Part shown: positions 39,755 through 50,700 of the stretch, piece after piece
Layout of the letters: the number at the start of each line of letters is the position of its first letter
Position numbering within the stretch: position 1 is the stretch's first letter
From: Tubulanus polymorphus
Lineage: Eukaryota > Nemertea > Palaeonemertea > Tubulaniformes > Tubulanidae
Direction: 5' to 3'
Assembly: GCF_964204645.1 (NCBI RefSeq)
Contig: NC_134026.1
Location: forward strand, 5,890,001 to 5,954,000
Length of the DNA: 64,000 nucleotides
The notes under the pieces: model-generated
What the model was told of the DNA's origin: nothing
Seen by the model: only the letters and a program-made list of their open reading frames with translations
Database searches by the model: none
Made by a program: the position numbers and the translations under genes

Positions 39755-39870
39755 CCAAACAGATTTAAAAGTTTTAAAATCAAAAATTTATTCGATCAAA
39801 AATTATCTAAAAGACACGACGTTTCAAACGGTCGAGAGATCACACCTGATGATGATGATGAGGTATTCAG
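39755..39870. repeat. Dispersed CGTTTCAAAC / CCTGATGATG repeat
   Basis: AAACAGATTTAAAAGTTTTA, AATTTATTCGATCAAAAATT, GACACGACGTTTCAAACGGT, GAGATCACACCTGATGATGA. It resembles the element at about 47880-48130 (TCAAAAATTAATCAAAAAGC, AGTTTCAAACTCTCAG, GAGATCATTATCAGGTGTGA). Confidence 0.5.
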
Positions 39871-40337
39871 TGGATTTTACCTTGTGATCTTAGTTCTCCA
39901 CGTTCGAGTGTGGTTATTCTGCCAAACCCTCTAGAAATGTTCACATAATGCAGATATATTTATTCTCATAGACTTGAAATTTAAGTGTATGCATATAATT
40001 TATATATTGGGTCGGAAGCCATGTGGTGCGACTGAAGATCTACGAAGAATTTTGCGTTGCACATGTTCTATACACGTATACCAAATATTGTAGAAATTTA
40101 GGAATGGAAACCGTATTGATCTTAGTGGAAAGTAAATGCCCACTTGTAGCTTGTCGGCATTGTTCTCATTTGAGAAAATAACAAGCTGTCTCACCGTGCG
40201 GCGATCCATTTTCAAGCACAATAGCACTAAACGCGTGTTCACTTGCACCTGTGACCGAATACACGCGTATCCCCGACGTCCTGCTCTTCTGGCTTATTGT
40301 GCGTGCCCGACCACCCGAAAGGTTTCGTCCAGGCGTG

Positions 40338-40345
40338 TATAAAAG
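40338..40345 (+). promoter_or_regulatory. TATA box-like TATAAAAG in CG-rich segment
   Basis: GCGTGTATAAAAGTGTTGG lies at the end of a CG-rich 150-bp segment (40190-40340). No coding exon could be linked to it, so a promoter function is only possible. Confidence 0.25.
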
Positions 40346-42529
40346 TGTTGGCCCGCAAAAATAGTGTTTGTTCGTCGAGAATATTTCTTCTTTAACGACA
40401 GGGAAAGCTGGGTATAAATCTATAATAGTTCTTCGGGATGTTTCATTCTAAAATATCTGGCTCCAATATGTTTAATTCTAAGCCAACGAAAACGACGTCG
40501 CTTAAATTACATGTCCCGTTACTGAGGAAATAATTAGATGCCCGCGGAGGCTTCGACAATGGCGATTATAATTTCTCATTATTCCGCCCGGCTTTCGATA
40601 AGGGATAAAATATACCGACTGTGAATGGAAAATGATTGTTATTACGCTGGAAGACATTGATATTATTCCATTGTGTTGCGCGTCAGATAAATGAAATCTC
40701 TGAAACAATGGGAAACTCTTCGGCGCGACCCTTTTCACCGAACTAAGTAAATGCCTAATATCCGGTCGCGTGGAATCCCCGATCTGTTATTCTCAATCCG
40801 ACCAGCGAAGTTTTCCTGATCCAACGTATTAAACGACAAAATGTAGTTGAATGTAATCATAAAATAGATTTCAGATGGGATGAGTCTGCGGGGAGCCTTT
40901 GTAGTTACATCTGACAGGTCACCATGATTCGGGTCTAAAAGTAAGATTGGTCTAGTTACGTATTTTCTGCTAGGCTGCTTCACGAGATTGTTTTAATACT
41001 GCGAACGAACATTAACCAAATTATTCTTCATTCTAATAATGCATTTTATTGAATTTTATGAGTTTAGAGGTCAAACATATTTTGGTGTAATTGGACCCAG
41101 GACTTGGGCCGTGTTAACAGAGATGTTAAATTTTCTTGGAAAGATTCTTTGTTAATTCTGCTATTTGATAATCAATGAAAGCGTCTTTCTATGAAAATTA
41201 CGACGGTTTATATTTCACATTTTTTGTAGTATCTGTAGGTACGAACGGTCTGTAGAAATCTATACGCGACTGTTTTTAGGGTGCGCTGCAGCTGTGTTCA
41301 CGACGACAAGGCGACCGATGTTGAAAACGTTATTGAAAATGTTAATAGAATAGGAATATCCCAAGTGAATCTAATACCGGGTTGGTGATCGCGATAATGC
41401 AGAGCCATTGTAAAATATGACACAGCTGCTACAAGTCGATAGTAGGAGAGCTTGGGTGACGTCTGGTGTTTCAATAATGTTATCTAGCTTATGCTTAATC
41501 ATTGTTTCACTGCCGATGCGTGCGAGGTGGTGGATGTTACCACCGATTTCAGTCGCCGTGTTGTCCGAGAAGCGACTCGGTCGATTTCTCGACGTTTACT
41601 TCTACTCTTAAGAACGGAAAAGGATAATCTTATTCAAAAGATTTTTAGATTTGGATACTCTTGAGAGAACCGCTATTTGTCACATCCGGACGAATGCCTC
41701 GGCCAATCGTTTCTAACTATGAAAGATCGGTGGGACTTTCGTTCGCTTGCCAGAATAGCAATAGCAGCAAAAGAGTCACTTGATAATTGGAACGGATACC
41801 AGTAATTGAATTCAAAATGTCACCGAAACCTTTGACATTTTAAATGTAGTAAGTATATATACATATATATATAGATTAAATTTTAGAACATTGCCGTAGC
41901 GTATTCCGTTGTCTGAATACCTTTACGGATGAGCATTGCGCCATATTTTCGACAATCTCCAAGTTTCGACTAAGCAACTCGAAATTTTGAATTAGTAAAC
42001 CGAAATTTCGTCTTTAACCATAAATTTCCACTTAATGAGCGAAATTTCACAAGGTCACAACGGGTTTTACATCAGTTTTACCGTTCTCTTCAAACCATAG
42101 GTTTAAACATTGCTGATATACGATACTGCCTTAGCATGCACGATGACGTCATTCCAAATTTCGAGTTTGAAAGTCTTTAAAAAAAAATCAAATGGCGGCA
42201 AAGCTCTTCCGCCAAAACATACCAAAATCCTTTCAAATCTTAATTGAGGCCAGTGAGCCATCGAGTGTATTACAAGATATGTGTTTTATTTTTTTAAACA
42301 TTTAAGCGGCCAATCTACCGGTGATACGTGTGCATCGATTCACTCTGATGAGTGGGGATGTAATCTTGAAAAAAATCTGCCGTGCTCCGTGCCCCAATTC
42401 TTCTAAACTCTAGCATAGAAAAAGATAAGCGTTTAAGACCCAGATTTAATTTGAATATTTCTATTTCTTACAGTTCATATTGTCAGTAAGATAACTCTAT
42501 CGGATTTTTTTTTCATCAGCATCGATTTT

Positions 42530-42814
42530 CAGAGGCGGATCCAGACGTAAGCACATGGAGCACGCGCGTAGCTTCCGTCAGTATTTTCCTGCGCCCTTTT
42601 AAAAAGAGACGGCAATTTTTCCACCCGTTACTATTGGAGCAGCTGCATATAAAGACTTGGGCCTAGCTTATATTCTATTTTATGTCACTCAAGTGCCTGG
42701 AATCGCATGAAATGCACTTATATTTCCAGGATTTTCCAAAGCCTTACATTTTTGACAGTATGTCCCTTTACTGCTTTGCGCTCCTGTCAACGTCTGCCCC
42801 GGGATCCGCTCCTG
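42530..42814. mobile_element. MITE with CAGAGGCGGATCCAGACG ends
   Basis: Left CAGAGGCGGATCCAGACG, right inverse of CAGGAGCGGATCCCGGGG, with AGACG/CGTCT continuing inward. ATTTT flanks both sides (left ...CGATTTT, right ATTTTGTACC), a possible target duplication. 285 bp, non-coding. It abuts the large direct repeat that starts at 42815. Confidence 0.6.
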
Positions 42815-43879
42815 ATTTTGTACCATCCTGATCAGGACAGAGTTTAGAAAAAAAAATTATCCACATCGTCCGCGCCTGCGCGTAACTTAATCGTCTGCGG
42901 AGAGGTTGTGTTGATTTGAAAATTGATAATTCACAGGGGTTTGTTTGAGAAACCAGAAACTAAGACGAATTTTTATTGGGGAATTTTATCCGAAAAATTT
43001 TGCTCTAAATGCTTTATATAAGAAATATCTAAAATGTCCATCCCGAATGGAAAACCTGGTTTTCCTAGATCAACATCGAATTGGTTGTAAAATACGAACC
43101 GTTCCGACTGTTTATAATTTTTGGAAAATCAACGCTTCACCCTGCAAAAACTTTCATCCGAAACGAATAATAAATCCAAAGTATTTTTTCATCTATATAT
43201 ATTTCATTCTAAACTAATCAACAAAAACAACAACATGTTATATGATTTCCTACATATCACCAGAAATGGTACATTCAAATCTTAAAGGGAAATACTATAA
43301 CAACAGTCCGTTATTTAACAATACTGGATCGAAATTGGTACCTAAAAATGGCCGTCTGAATCCACGGTTATCGGGTTCGAATCCCAATAAGATGTTACGT
43401 TGTTCATAAACATTACATTTTAGAAAGGTTGTAATAACTAATAAAAAGGTATAAAAATAGTAATTCGTGTACAAAATCATTGCTCAAAATACTAGATATA
43501 GATACTAGAGCAATCAGTTTTATTATCACAGAACTTGCGGAATACTTTTAATATTAACATTTTATCACTAACCCTGTTAAGCACCAGGATGTTATAAGTA
43601 GACACCATACTGTTCTATTCAATAAACTTCTCTTACAATTAATTAAAGCTTCTCTCCTTACAGAATATCACAGATGAACAAAAATGAGCTGTTTTGAGCT
43701 ATATAGAATGCAATTAATGTACAAACAAAGGATATTAGGCAAAAAATGATGCGTTGTTACTGTAATCGACCGGGTCACTTTTGTAAACTGCAATAAAATT
43801 ATCACCATTTCATTCCTATAACTCACTGCCCGGTTATTGTAAGCTTGATCACGAATTTGTGTGTAATGTACGTACAGGG

Positions 43880-44197
43880 CAGGGGCGGATCTAGGGGGGT
43901 GAATACGGTGGCTAGCCACCCCCTCAAATGCCTTCCAAAAAGTTATCATAAGAGGCTTTTTCGTGTAAATAGCCTATCTCAAAGAAGATGAAATAAGAAT
44001 GTTAGCTGCCTCAGAATCAGAACTCACAGTAGCGTTGTGACTATGTATTATATACCAAGTATGCTACGAGCAATCATCGAGACAAGCTCCCCCGTCTCAC
44101 GACCTTCGGTCGCTCGGACTTCGCCGCTGAGTGGCTCGCTAGTCGCAGTCTCTTCATTACGTTTTGTCAGCCAACCCCTTTGAAAAATCCGCCCCTG
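43880..44197. mobile_element. MITE with CAGGGGCGGATC ends nested in repeat copy 1
   Basis: Left CAGGGGCGGATCTAGGGGGG, right AAAAATCCGCCCCTG. Inward lie GGTGGCTAGCCACCCCC and a CG-rich CGACCTTCGGTCGCTCGGAC stem. Identical in the second copy, so it was present before the duplication. Confidence 0.6.
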
Positions 44198-44800
44198 CAG
44201 GTTATAAAGCCGGCCTGCCCGATAAACTTTTAAGCTCGACAGAAATGAGAAACTAGGTATAAATTTGTTCTAGCCTAGCAGCGAATAGGCCTCCTCAAAT
44301 TCTAACAGTTTTGAAGGTCCGTCTTAAAATTCACAAACCGTTCTCACGAGTGGTGACGTTAGGAATGATATTGGAAGAGTATCGTAATTGCATATTCTAT
44401 CCATAATAATAATTTCGCCTCAGAAACAGGCTCAACGTGCAGCATTTTATCTAATTAAAACTAACAACAGATCAGGTATTGGAGAATCAGGTCAGCCATG
44501 ATTCGCTTTGAGCCTTTTAATCATCTTATTCACTCGCTCCCGATCTCGACAATATACAATGTTACACATATATAAACACAATACACCGATCAATTCAATA
44601 TCATCTGATGATCGTTTTATGGATTATTAATAATTTTGCAACAGCTGGTTCATCTTGAATAAACATCGCCCGGTTCGATGGAACTGTACTGTACTCCATG
44701 AAGGAGGTTACAAAAATCCTCTATCATTTTCGTCAAACGAATAGAGAGCATCATTTAATACTGCGGTACGAATTTCAAGAGATTCAGCGGCGAAATCTCA

Positions 44801-44911
44801 CAGCGGGACTCGTCACAATAGATAGCGAATGAATAAAACCAATATCCAACGACCAACCAGTCATCGATGCTGGCTTTATTCATTCACTATCAATTGTGAC
44901 AAGTCCCTGTG
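44801..44911. repeat. Foldback element, GGGACT(T/C)GTCACAATTG type, copy 1
   Basis: CAGCGGGACTCGTCACAATA at the left is the inverse of TATCAATTGTGACAAGTCCC at the right. The arms continue through GCGAATGAATAAA..CC / GGCTTTATTCATTCAC. It is nearly a complete hairpin. A related element lies at about 57985-58165. Confidence 0.7.
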
Positions 44912-44944
44912 CAAAATCTAAGGGTCTTAACCATTTCTAGGGCC

Positions 44945-45070
44945 ACAGGAAAATGCTTTTTTCCAGAATTTTCAACAAAATCATGCCATAATTTTTTTTA
45001 CAGAAAATGCCTTTTTTCAGAATTTTCAACAAAATTATGCCTTATTTCACAGAAAACGCCCTTTACAAGA
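44945..45070. repeat. Two tandem units of about 60 bp
   Basis: AGGAAAATGCTTTTTTCCAG, AATTTTCAACAAAATCATGCC and then ACAGAAAATGCCTTTTTTCA, GAATTTTCAACAAAATTATG. A third partial unit is ACAGAAAACGCCCTTTAC. Non-coding. A CAGGGCCGTACATAG...GCCAGGTACAGCC pair at about 45200-45350 looks like the ends of another small element. Confidence 0.55.
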
Positions 45071-45714
45071 TTTTTTTTTCGATATGGATCACCCCTTTGT
45101 ATACATGTCACATATAAGAGAACTGTAAAAGCATAAAATGAACTGTAGAAGTCTGACATTATAAGGTGGTGATTCTCATCATGGTGGAGAACGAATTTCA
45201 GGGCCGTACATAGCGGGGGCAGCTTCCAGAAATTTTTTATAAGTGCCCTTTTCGCGAATATTATTCCTACGTATATCCAACAGAATTGCCCTTTTTCGGG
45301 TTTCTCTCTTGTGCCCCCAAAATCCATACGCCAGGTACAGCCATGAATTTCGACCAGGAAATATCACCGTGACATATTTTCATTTAGTCAAATGTACCGA
45401 GAAATATTTACAAATCGATGACTCGTGCTTCGCCTCTCGACGTACCGGCAAAAATAAAAATAACGATCAATGACTGCACCGGAGTTCATGTAATCATATA
45501 TATGCGTGCTATGGTTGCGCAGTCAGATATTTCAATTTGTGAAATTGAGAAATCGAATTCATACCGTAATGAAATAACTAATTAAGCGTAGTGCTTCAGC
45601 TCCTCGAGTTCACGGTGACAGCTGTCATCGATGCTAGATATATATATCGCGTCATCTGTGTTTTACATGTTTCGATAACCGGTAAAGATGGTGCCACCGG
45701 ATAACGGGCAGACG

Positions 45715-46065
45715 CATTCATCGAACTTTATTCGGGTCACACAATGTCTGCCAGTATTCAAGACATCAGCCGTGATCACTCAAACAAATTTGGCCTGGAA
45801 CAAACTGTTCACACGAATGAAAAATGGGCCTGAGCCTGTTTGGCCGGGCCCGAGCCAAATTTTAGCATGAGACAAATGATCGTGTTTGAATTGCAGCTGG
45901 TACCGGAATTGACCCACTTCCCTTTGTTTGAGCATTGTTTAGTATCGAGTGAGTGGTTTACATGTGAGCGCGCTCTCTAATTATAGGCACAGGCCAAATT
46001 TGGCTCCCGCCTGATCCGTGCCAATTTGGGCCATGCCAAATCGTCTCCATGTGTTCGAGGCTATT
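45715..46065 (-). mobile_element. CG-rich non-autonomous element, copy 2 (inverted)
   Basis: Reverse complement of the element at 37351-37645. Reading backward: CACATGGAGACGATTTGGCA, CAAATTGGCACGGATCAGGC, AGAGAGCGCGCTCACATGTA, then TGCTAAAATTTGGCTCGGGC. It is about 15-20% diverged from copy 1 by eye and lacks any ORF. Confidence 0.6.
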
Positions 46066-47725
46066 AGTTTTCTTTTATTACGTATGCAGACAGAAAATTC
46101 CAAGCACCATGTATTTCATAGAATCTCTTCTCATGTTGGAGTTCTTTGCTCGGAAAATTGATTCGTTAAATAGTTCAATTTTTGAAGATAAGAATAGTCA
46201 CAATTAATCTAACCCATCTGTAGAACATTCTGTCCTGTCCTTAACAATAAACTCAAACAATAACCGATTTGTAAATATCATATATCAACAAACCTCCCGA
46301 GTTTAACAGTAATCAGAGTTTATCAGATCCAACTTGAGCAGAGCCTATTCTAGAACGTAGATAGTGCATGCAGATCATTGGAGTATACTCAGAATTTTTT
46401 CCAACTGTAAAAAGTCAGTTTGAATTTCAACCCCTTGTCTGCCGTGCACATTCTTATGTATTAACAGAAATTCATAGACTTTATGAATTTTTGGTATTAA
46501 CCATAGAGGGGAAAATCTAGACCCCTCCATCTCGTGCATAAACTAATAAATGAACCAGATTGGCTCCTATAATCCTGGTGCTTTCTTTCATATTTTTGAT
46601 GATTCCTGATAGAGTATCGCCAGTTTTAAGCGTTGCGCTCCTGATCTCTTTTGGTTTGTTCAACTGTCAGTTGATTGAATGCGTGTCGCAACACCTGAAA
46701 TATAGAAAAAAAGAAGCAGACTGTTATGCAATCAAACAAGAACGAATCGCTGTTTTTCTATCTACGACGTACAATTCATTTAATTTATTCATTAAGCATT
46801 TTGGGGGCGAAGCACGATACAATAATTACTCTTATGTCTCCGATGAAAAACCTGGCCCTCGCACACCCCACGAGCTTGTTAGTTCATCGTACATGTGCAT
46901 AGCCGAATTGTGTATATAGACAATAGAAAATTATTCCAATATGGACAGCTGATTAAACAGCAAGTAAATCATCATTGCGACAACATGAATGTGCTCCCAA
47001 TGGCTGCAAAAAAGCACTTATCTACTAAAAACTGTCAAAAAGTCTTACATCAGCACTTAGAACATAACCTCTATGTTTTTAAGAAAATATATACATAATT
47101 ACTGGCAGAAAAAATACATTCAACGAAGTTGAATGAGTGTTGGAGTAGTGAGGGTAAATATGGTTCCTCTTCTATTTTCGAAACCCCAAATAGTGCAATG
47201 GATGAAATCAATGCGAATATGAATTCCCAAATCGTCCCATTTTTTGACGCCGTACAAACCGTTACAATAATGTTTATATTCATTGATACCTAGTATGCGT
47301 AAGGGGCTGTGTGAATCGATGTACACTATGTCATCAATATTGGCATTTCAAAATAACAATCATAATTTTGCACTTATTTTGTGATTCAATATATTTCATA
47401 ACTCTTATTATTCAAATTTTGGTATTTGTTTCTAGAGAGGATGTGCACTACGTCATCAATATATCGGGGCTAGACTGGTTGCTAGTGAATTCAATTCAAT
47501 TATCGTTATATTCAAATTCAAAATAACTTTATTGATCGATAATATTATGAATTCATATCATATTATTCATTGTCGACGATATTACGCAATATATGTGTTA
47601 TTTTTCAATGTGTTAATAAACTTTCAAGTTGTCTTCTTCATTAATGATTTTCTCGAGCTAGCAAGTGGAGTGAAATATTAATGCGACTAATGACACCAGC
47701 GGTGACATTCATCATATAGGCCTAC
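46066..47725. other. Spacer; unassigned minus-strand ORF at 47120-47326
   Basis: No recognised gene. The minus ORF ending at 47120 reads DSHSPLRILGINEYKHYC, then NGLYGVKKWDDLGIHIRIDF, and looks protein-like. AG acceptors at 47304 or 47316 (in reverse) are possible, but their phases do not fit the end of the neighbouring exon at 47726. It might be a terminal exon of the leucine-rich-repeat gene or a decayed mobile-element piece. The word ATATTGATGACRTAGTGYAC occurs twice, at about 47322-47345 and 47446-47468. Confidence 0.3.
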
Positions 47726-50700
47726 CTCGTCGGTATCACGAATTTCTGATTGCAAATGATTCTTCTTGTGTTTCTCATGTTCTGGAGTTATAGGCAGACC
47801 GTACTGAGATGGCATCGGAACCTGAATCAAGGCAAAGATTTCGCAAATATTTCATAAACTTCATATGGATAGTAGAATAACCACATTCAAATGTGGAGAG
47901 CAGATATTTAGACAAAAACCCACTATATACAGATTTAAAAAGTTTTAAAATCGAGAATTCATTCAATCAAAAATTAATCAAAAAGCCACAAAGTTTCAAA
48001 CTCTCAGTAGAGATCATTATCAGGTGTGAACGATGATCTCTAGTGTAAGTTTGAAATATCGGGTCATTTTAATAACTTTTAGATTGAATAAATTCTTCAT
48101 TTAAAAAACTTTTAAAATCTAGAGTAGATCTAAAAGTAGAGGGTTAAATCTGAAAATAGAGGGTTTTATTTTAGTTCATATTTACAATAAATTTTTAGTT
48201 TAAGGTGATTCAACGAAATGTTTGCTCTTTTTTTACCTCTTTGACTTTTTCCAAAAGACCGTGTGGTTGCACTATCACTTTTGGGAAATTTTCAGGTAAA
48301 TGACTCAAGTGACTACAAAAAAATAAAATAATTTTACCATACAGCAATGAGTTTTTACAATAAGTCAAAAGTTTTATGTCAAATTCATTTCTGTATCAGT
48401 CTAGGTTTCTCAATAATGAAAAATATACAGACAAGTCATCACATTCTTTAAGTGGTCCTAATTTGAAGGCATTTCCAATTCAATTCTATGGACTTTTTAT
48501 TTGGACTTCGTGTGAAACTGACTAAAGAAATAATGATCAAATCATGTCGACAATATGACTAAGTAGACTTAATTCGACAAGTCAGGATACCTATGTTGAT
48601 TTTTTGCGATATTGGTCTACCCGTAACAAAAATCAACAAACATATCTCGACATTACAAGTAAAGTCGTGATAATTGATTTGACGGTATGGTAACATCGAG
48701 ATATAGATATCGACATTGGTAAAAATTATGATCAGTATCACGATTGATCTTGATAAGTTATCACGATATCGAGATAATTGAGATAACGCGTTATATCGAC
48801 TTAAATATATCGATAAATCGCGATATATCGTGTTTTGCCGAGATAATTTTATCATGATATTTTCTCTAGAGGGATTCACAAAAGTTCCCAATTCATTTCC
48901 GTACAATTCGCTAAACTTGAGTCGTCATGAAAATTTAGACAGGTTTCAACGGGGACATTATGTCAGTGCGAAAATTCGAAATAAACCTACGCAATACAAG
49001 CTTCACTTTCCCCTTTCATTCTTTGTTCATACTCAGCAAATTCTTGTTGTCTCATTCTGCAAAACATAAATATACTCTTCTTACAGACCTGCCGACCTAT
49101 CAATTACCACATCAGGGACTTGGACATTGTATTTTCTAGAAAGGATTTCTTCAAAGGTATATGGATGACCCTACCAAATGGCTGCCTTATCCGAGAAATG
49201 CTTTTTCTTTTCTTCTCGACCCCAGCCTGCCAATTTTCGTGGCTGCCTCAGATACACCCGGTACAGCATGATCGCTGCGATAAAATTTTCAATAAACAGG
49301 TTTTAAGACTTACAAGATTCGTCTCTGTAATAAAGCTATATCTTCCATCATCACCTGTCGTTCATGATGTATTTGTTCATCGTGGATTTGTTTCGCAACA
49401 TCTGCGATTGACTGGACATTTTCAATCAACGTTTTCTCCGTCTGTAAATAAAAATAGTGGGATATATGCTAAGAATTCGAATATTTTGATTCTGATGGGA
49501 ATTTATTTGGGCTGCCGTTGTGCGACAAACATGGAAAATGTTAAGATTTTCATAAAAACCTTAACATCAGGTGACCTAGCTCAGTCAGGTTTTGTGATGC
49601 ATACCCGATGCAGGTTTAAGGACCAGAATGGACTTGCGATGAACTAAAACATCAATTTTTAATCCATTTTACACTACATTCAAGGATTCCCAAAAATTCT
49701 TCATTGAAAGTAGTTGCATCAAAGAAAAGAAAGAGACACCATTTTTTGTAAAAAACAAATAAAACAATATGCAGCTCCATGGCTACCAAATGAAGTTTTT
49801 TCAAATCATCAATTTATGGATTGTAGGCATGGAAACACATAATTGAACATTCAAATTATGGCGTCACTATTCTCTATTCCATCTAAAGAGTTGAAATAGA
49901 CATTAGACAGTCAACCCCCAAAATATAGCCAGTCCTGCCCAATGTCAAGTTTATTCTGTGAACAGGCGTTGACTCCAAATAAAAATTCGCTGTAAAAGAT
50001 CACCAATCATTCTCCAAAAAAAAAAATATAAAAGTTTGAACGAAAGACTTGAATGAATTCAGTCGAAACGAATTGATACAATAGAATTGTTCTAGCAATA
50101 TAAACCAGCTAAAACGATACTGACACCGACAACTCATTTCTGGTATGGAGTGGAGTATGCTAGGCTCACAGTGCACCTGTCCACTTAAATCCACTTACAT
50201 AACAAACACTCGGGCAGGCACATGTTCACGACTGCGCCAGGCAGGCTGTTCAAATTGTGTATTATTCCATATACACAGAAATACGCATAAAAGGCATTCA
50301 CAGTCTCAATTATCCCCAGAAGCTGAACTAAGAAAAAGCCATCTACATCATGCAAGTTGGTGTGGAACCCATGTTCAAGACAAATACCCGGTAGCTTTTT
50401 GAAAATATTGATAAATCTTAGGACAGCGGTAGCCATTTAGTGGTGACAGAATGTTAGATATTGTTGTGAAACTATACCAGCCAAGCACATTTTGCTTGAA
50501 GTTTCATTTACACTTACCAAATTAGGACCGAACATATGATTCAAGACTACATGGTATATAGACTCGACATTTTGCACACCCCTGCACCCTCCCCTTGGGT
50601 CTGCGCCGCCAAATTGGCCGTCAATTCAATGCAAGATTTAAATGACAGATTCCCGAAATCTGTAGATGACCAGATTATCTTGGTATGTTGTTATGTATGG

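Larger units (their letters stand above)
37646..42529. other. Gene-poor spacer, partly CG-rich
   Basis: No gene was recognised. CpG-rich patches at about 38440-38800, 39100-39650 and 40180-41750 alternate with AT-rich sequence. A small ORF at 39275-39469 and several on the minus strand (38478-38816, 40502-40983) show no known similarity or splice partners. The patches could be regulatory. Confidence 0.4.
42815..44930. repeat. Large direct repeat, copy 1 (>2.1 kb)
   Basis: Nearly base-for-base the same as 61836-64000. Seen differences: CAGGACAG versus CAGGGCAG near the start, and the 49-bp length difference around 43021 (copy 2 has extra AGAGCCCACAAAACCCGGCA...). Single-base changes are few (GGTTATCGGG versus GGTAATCGGG, ATATATATTTC versus ATACATATTTC). 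It contains a Pol III B-box-like GGGTTCGAATCCC at about 43375, a nested MITE (43880-44197) and a foldback hairpin (44801-44911). No ORF above about 95 codons and no known protein. Confidence 0.85.

Noticed and set aside
39838-39862. Short GATGATGATGATGAGG run as a CRISPR-like or satellite array
   Set aside because: A simple microsatellite inside a dispersed repeat; no regular spacer structure anywhere in the window.
43361-43400. Possible tRNA around GGGTTCGAATCCC
   Set aside because: Only the B box is present; no foldable acceptor or anticodon arm, and it is part of a duplicated repeat.
46560-46919. 119-codon plus-strand ORF with a hydrophobic start
   Set aside because: No promoter, no splice partners and no family similarity; hydrophobic N-termini arise easily in AT-rich sequence.
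49120-49647. 175-codon plus-strand ORF
   Set aside because: It lies opposite a minus-strand exon with good splice sites and coiled-coil coding sequence of the LRR gene (49314-49441); its own translation resembles nothing and has no splice support.
50185-50436. Minus-strand ORF (84 codons) ending at a good donor
   Set aside because: Its possible acceptor (TTTTTCTTAG) gives a phase that does not match either neighbouring LRR exon, so it was not added to the model.
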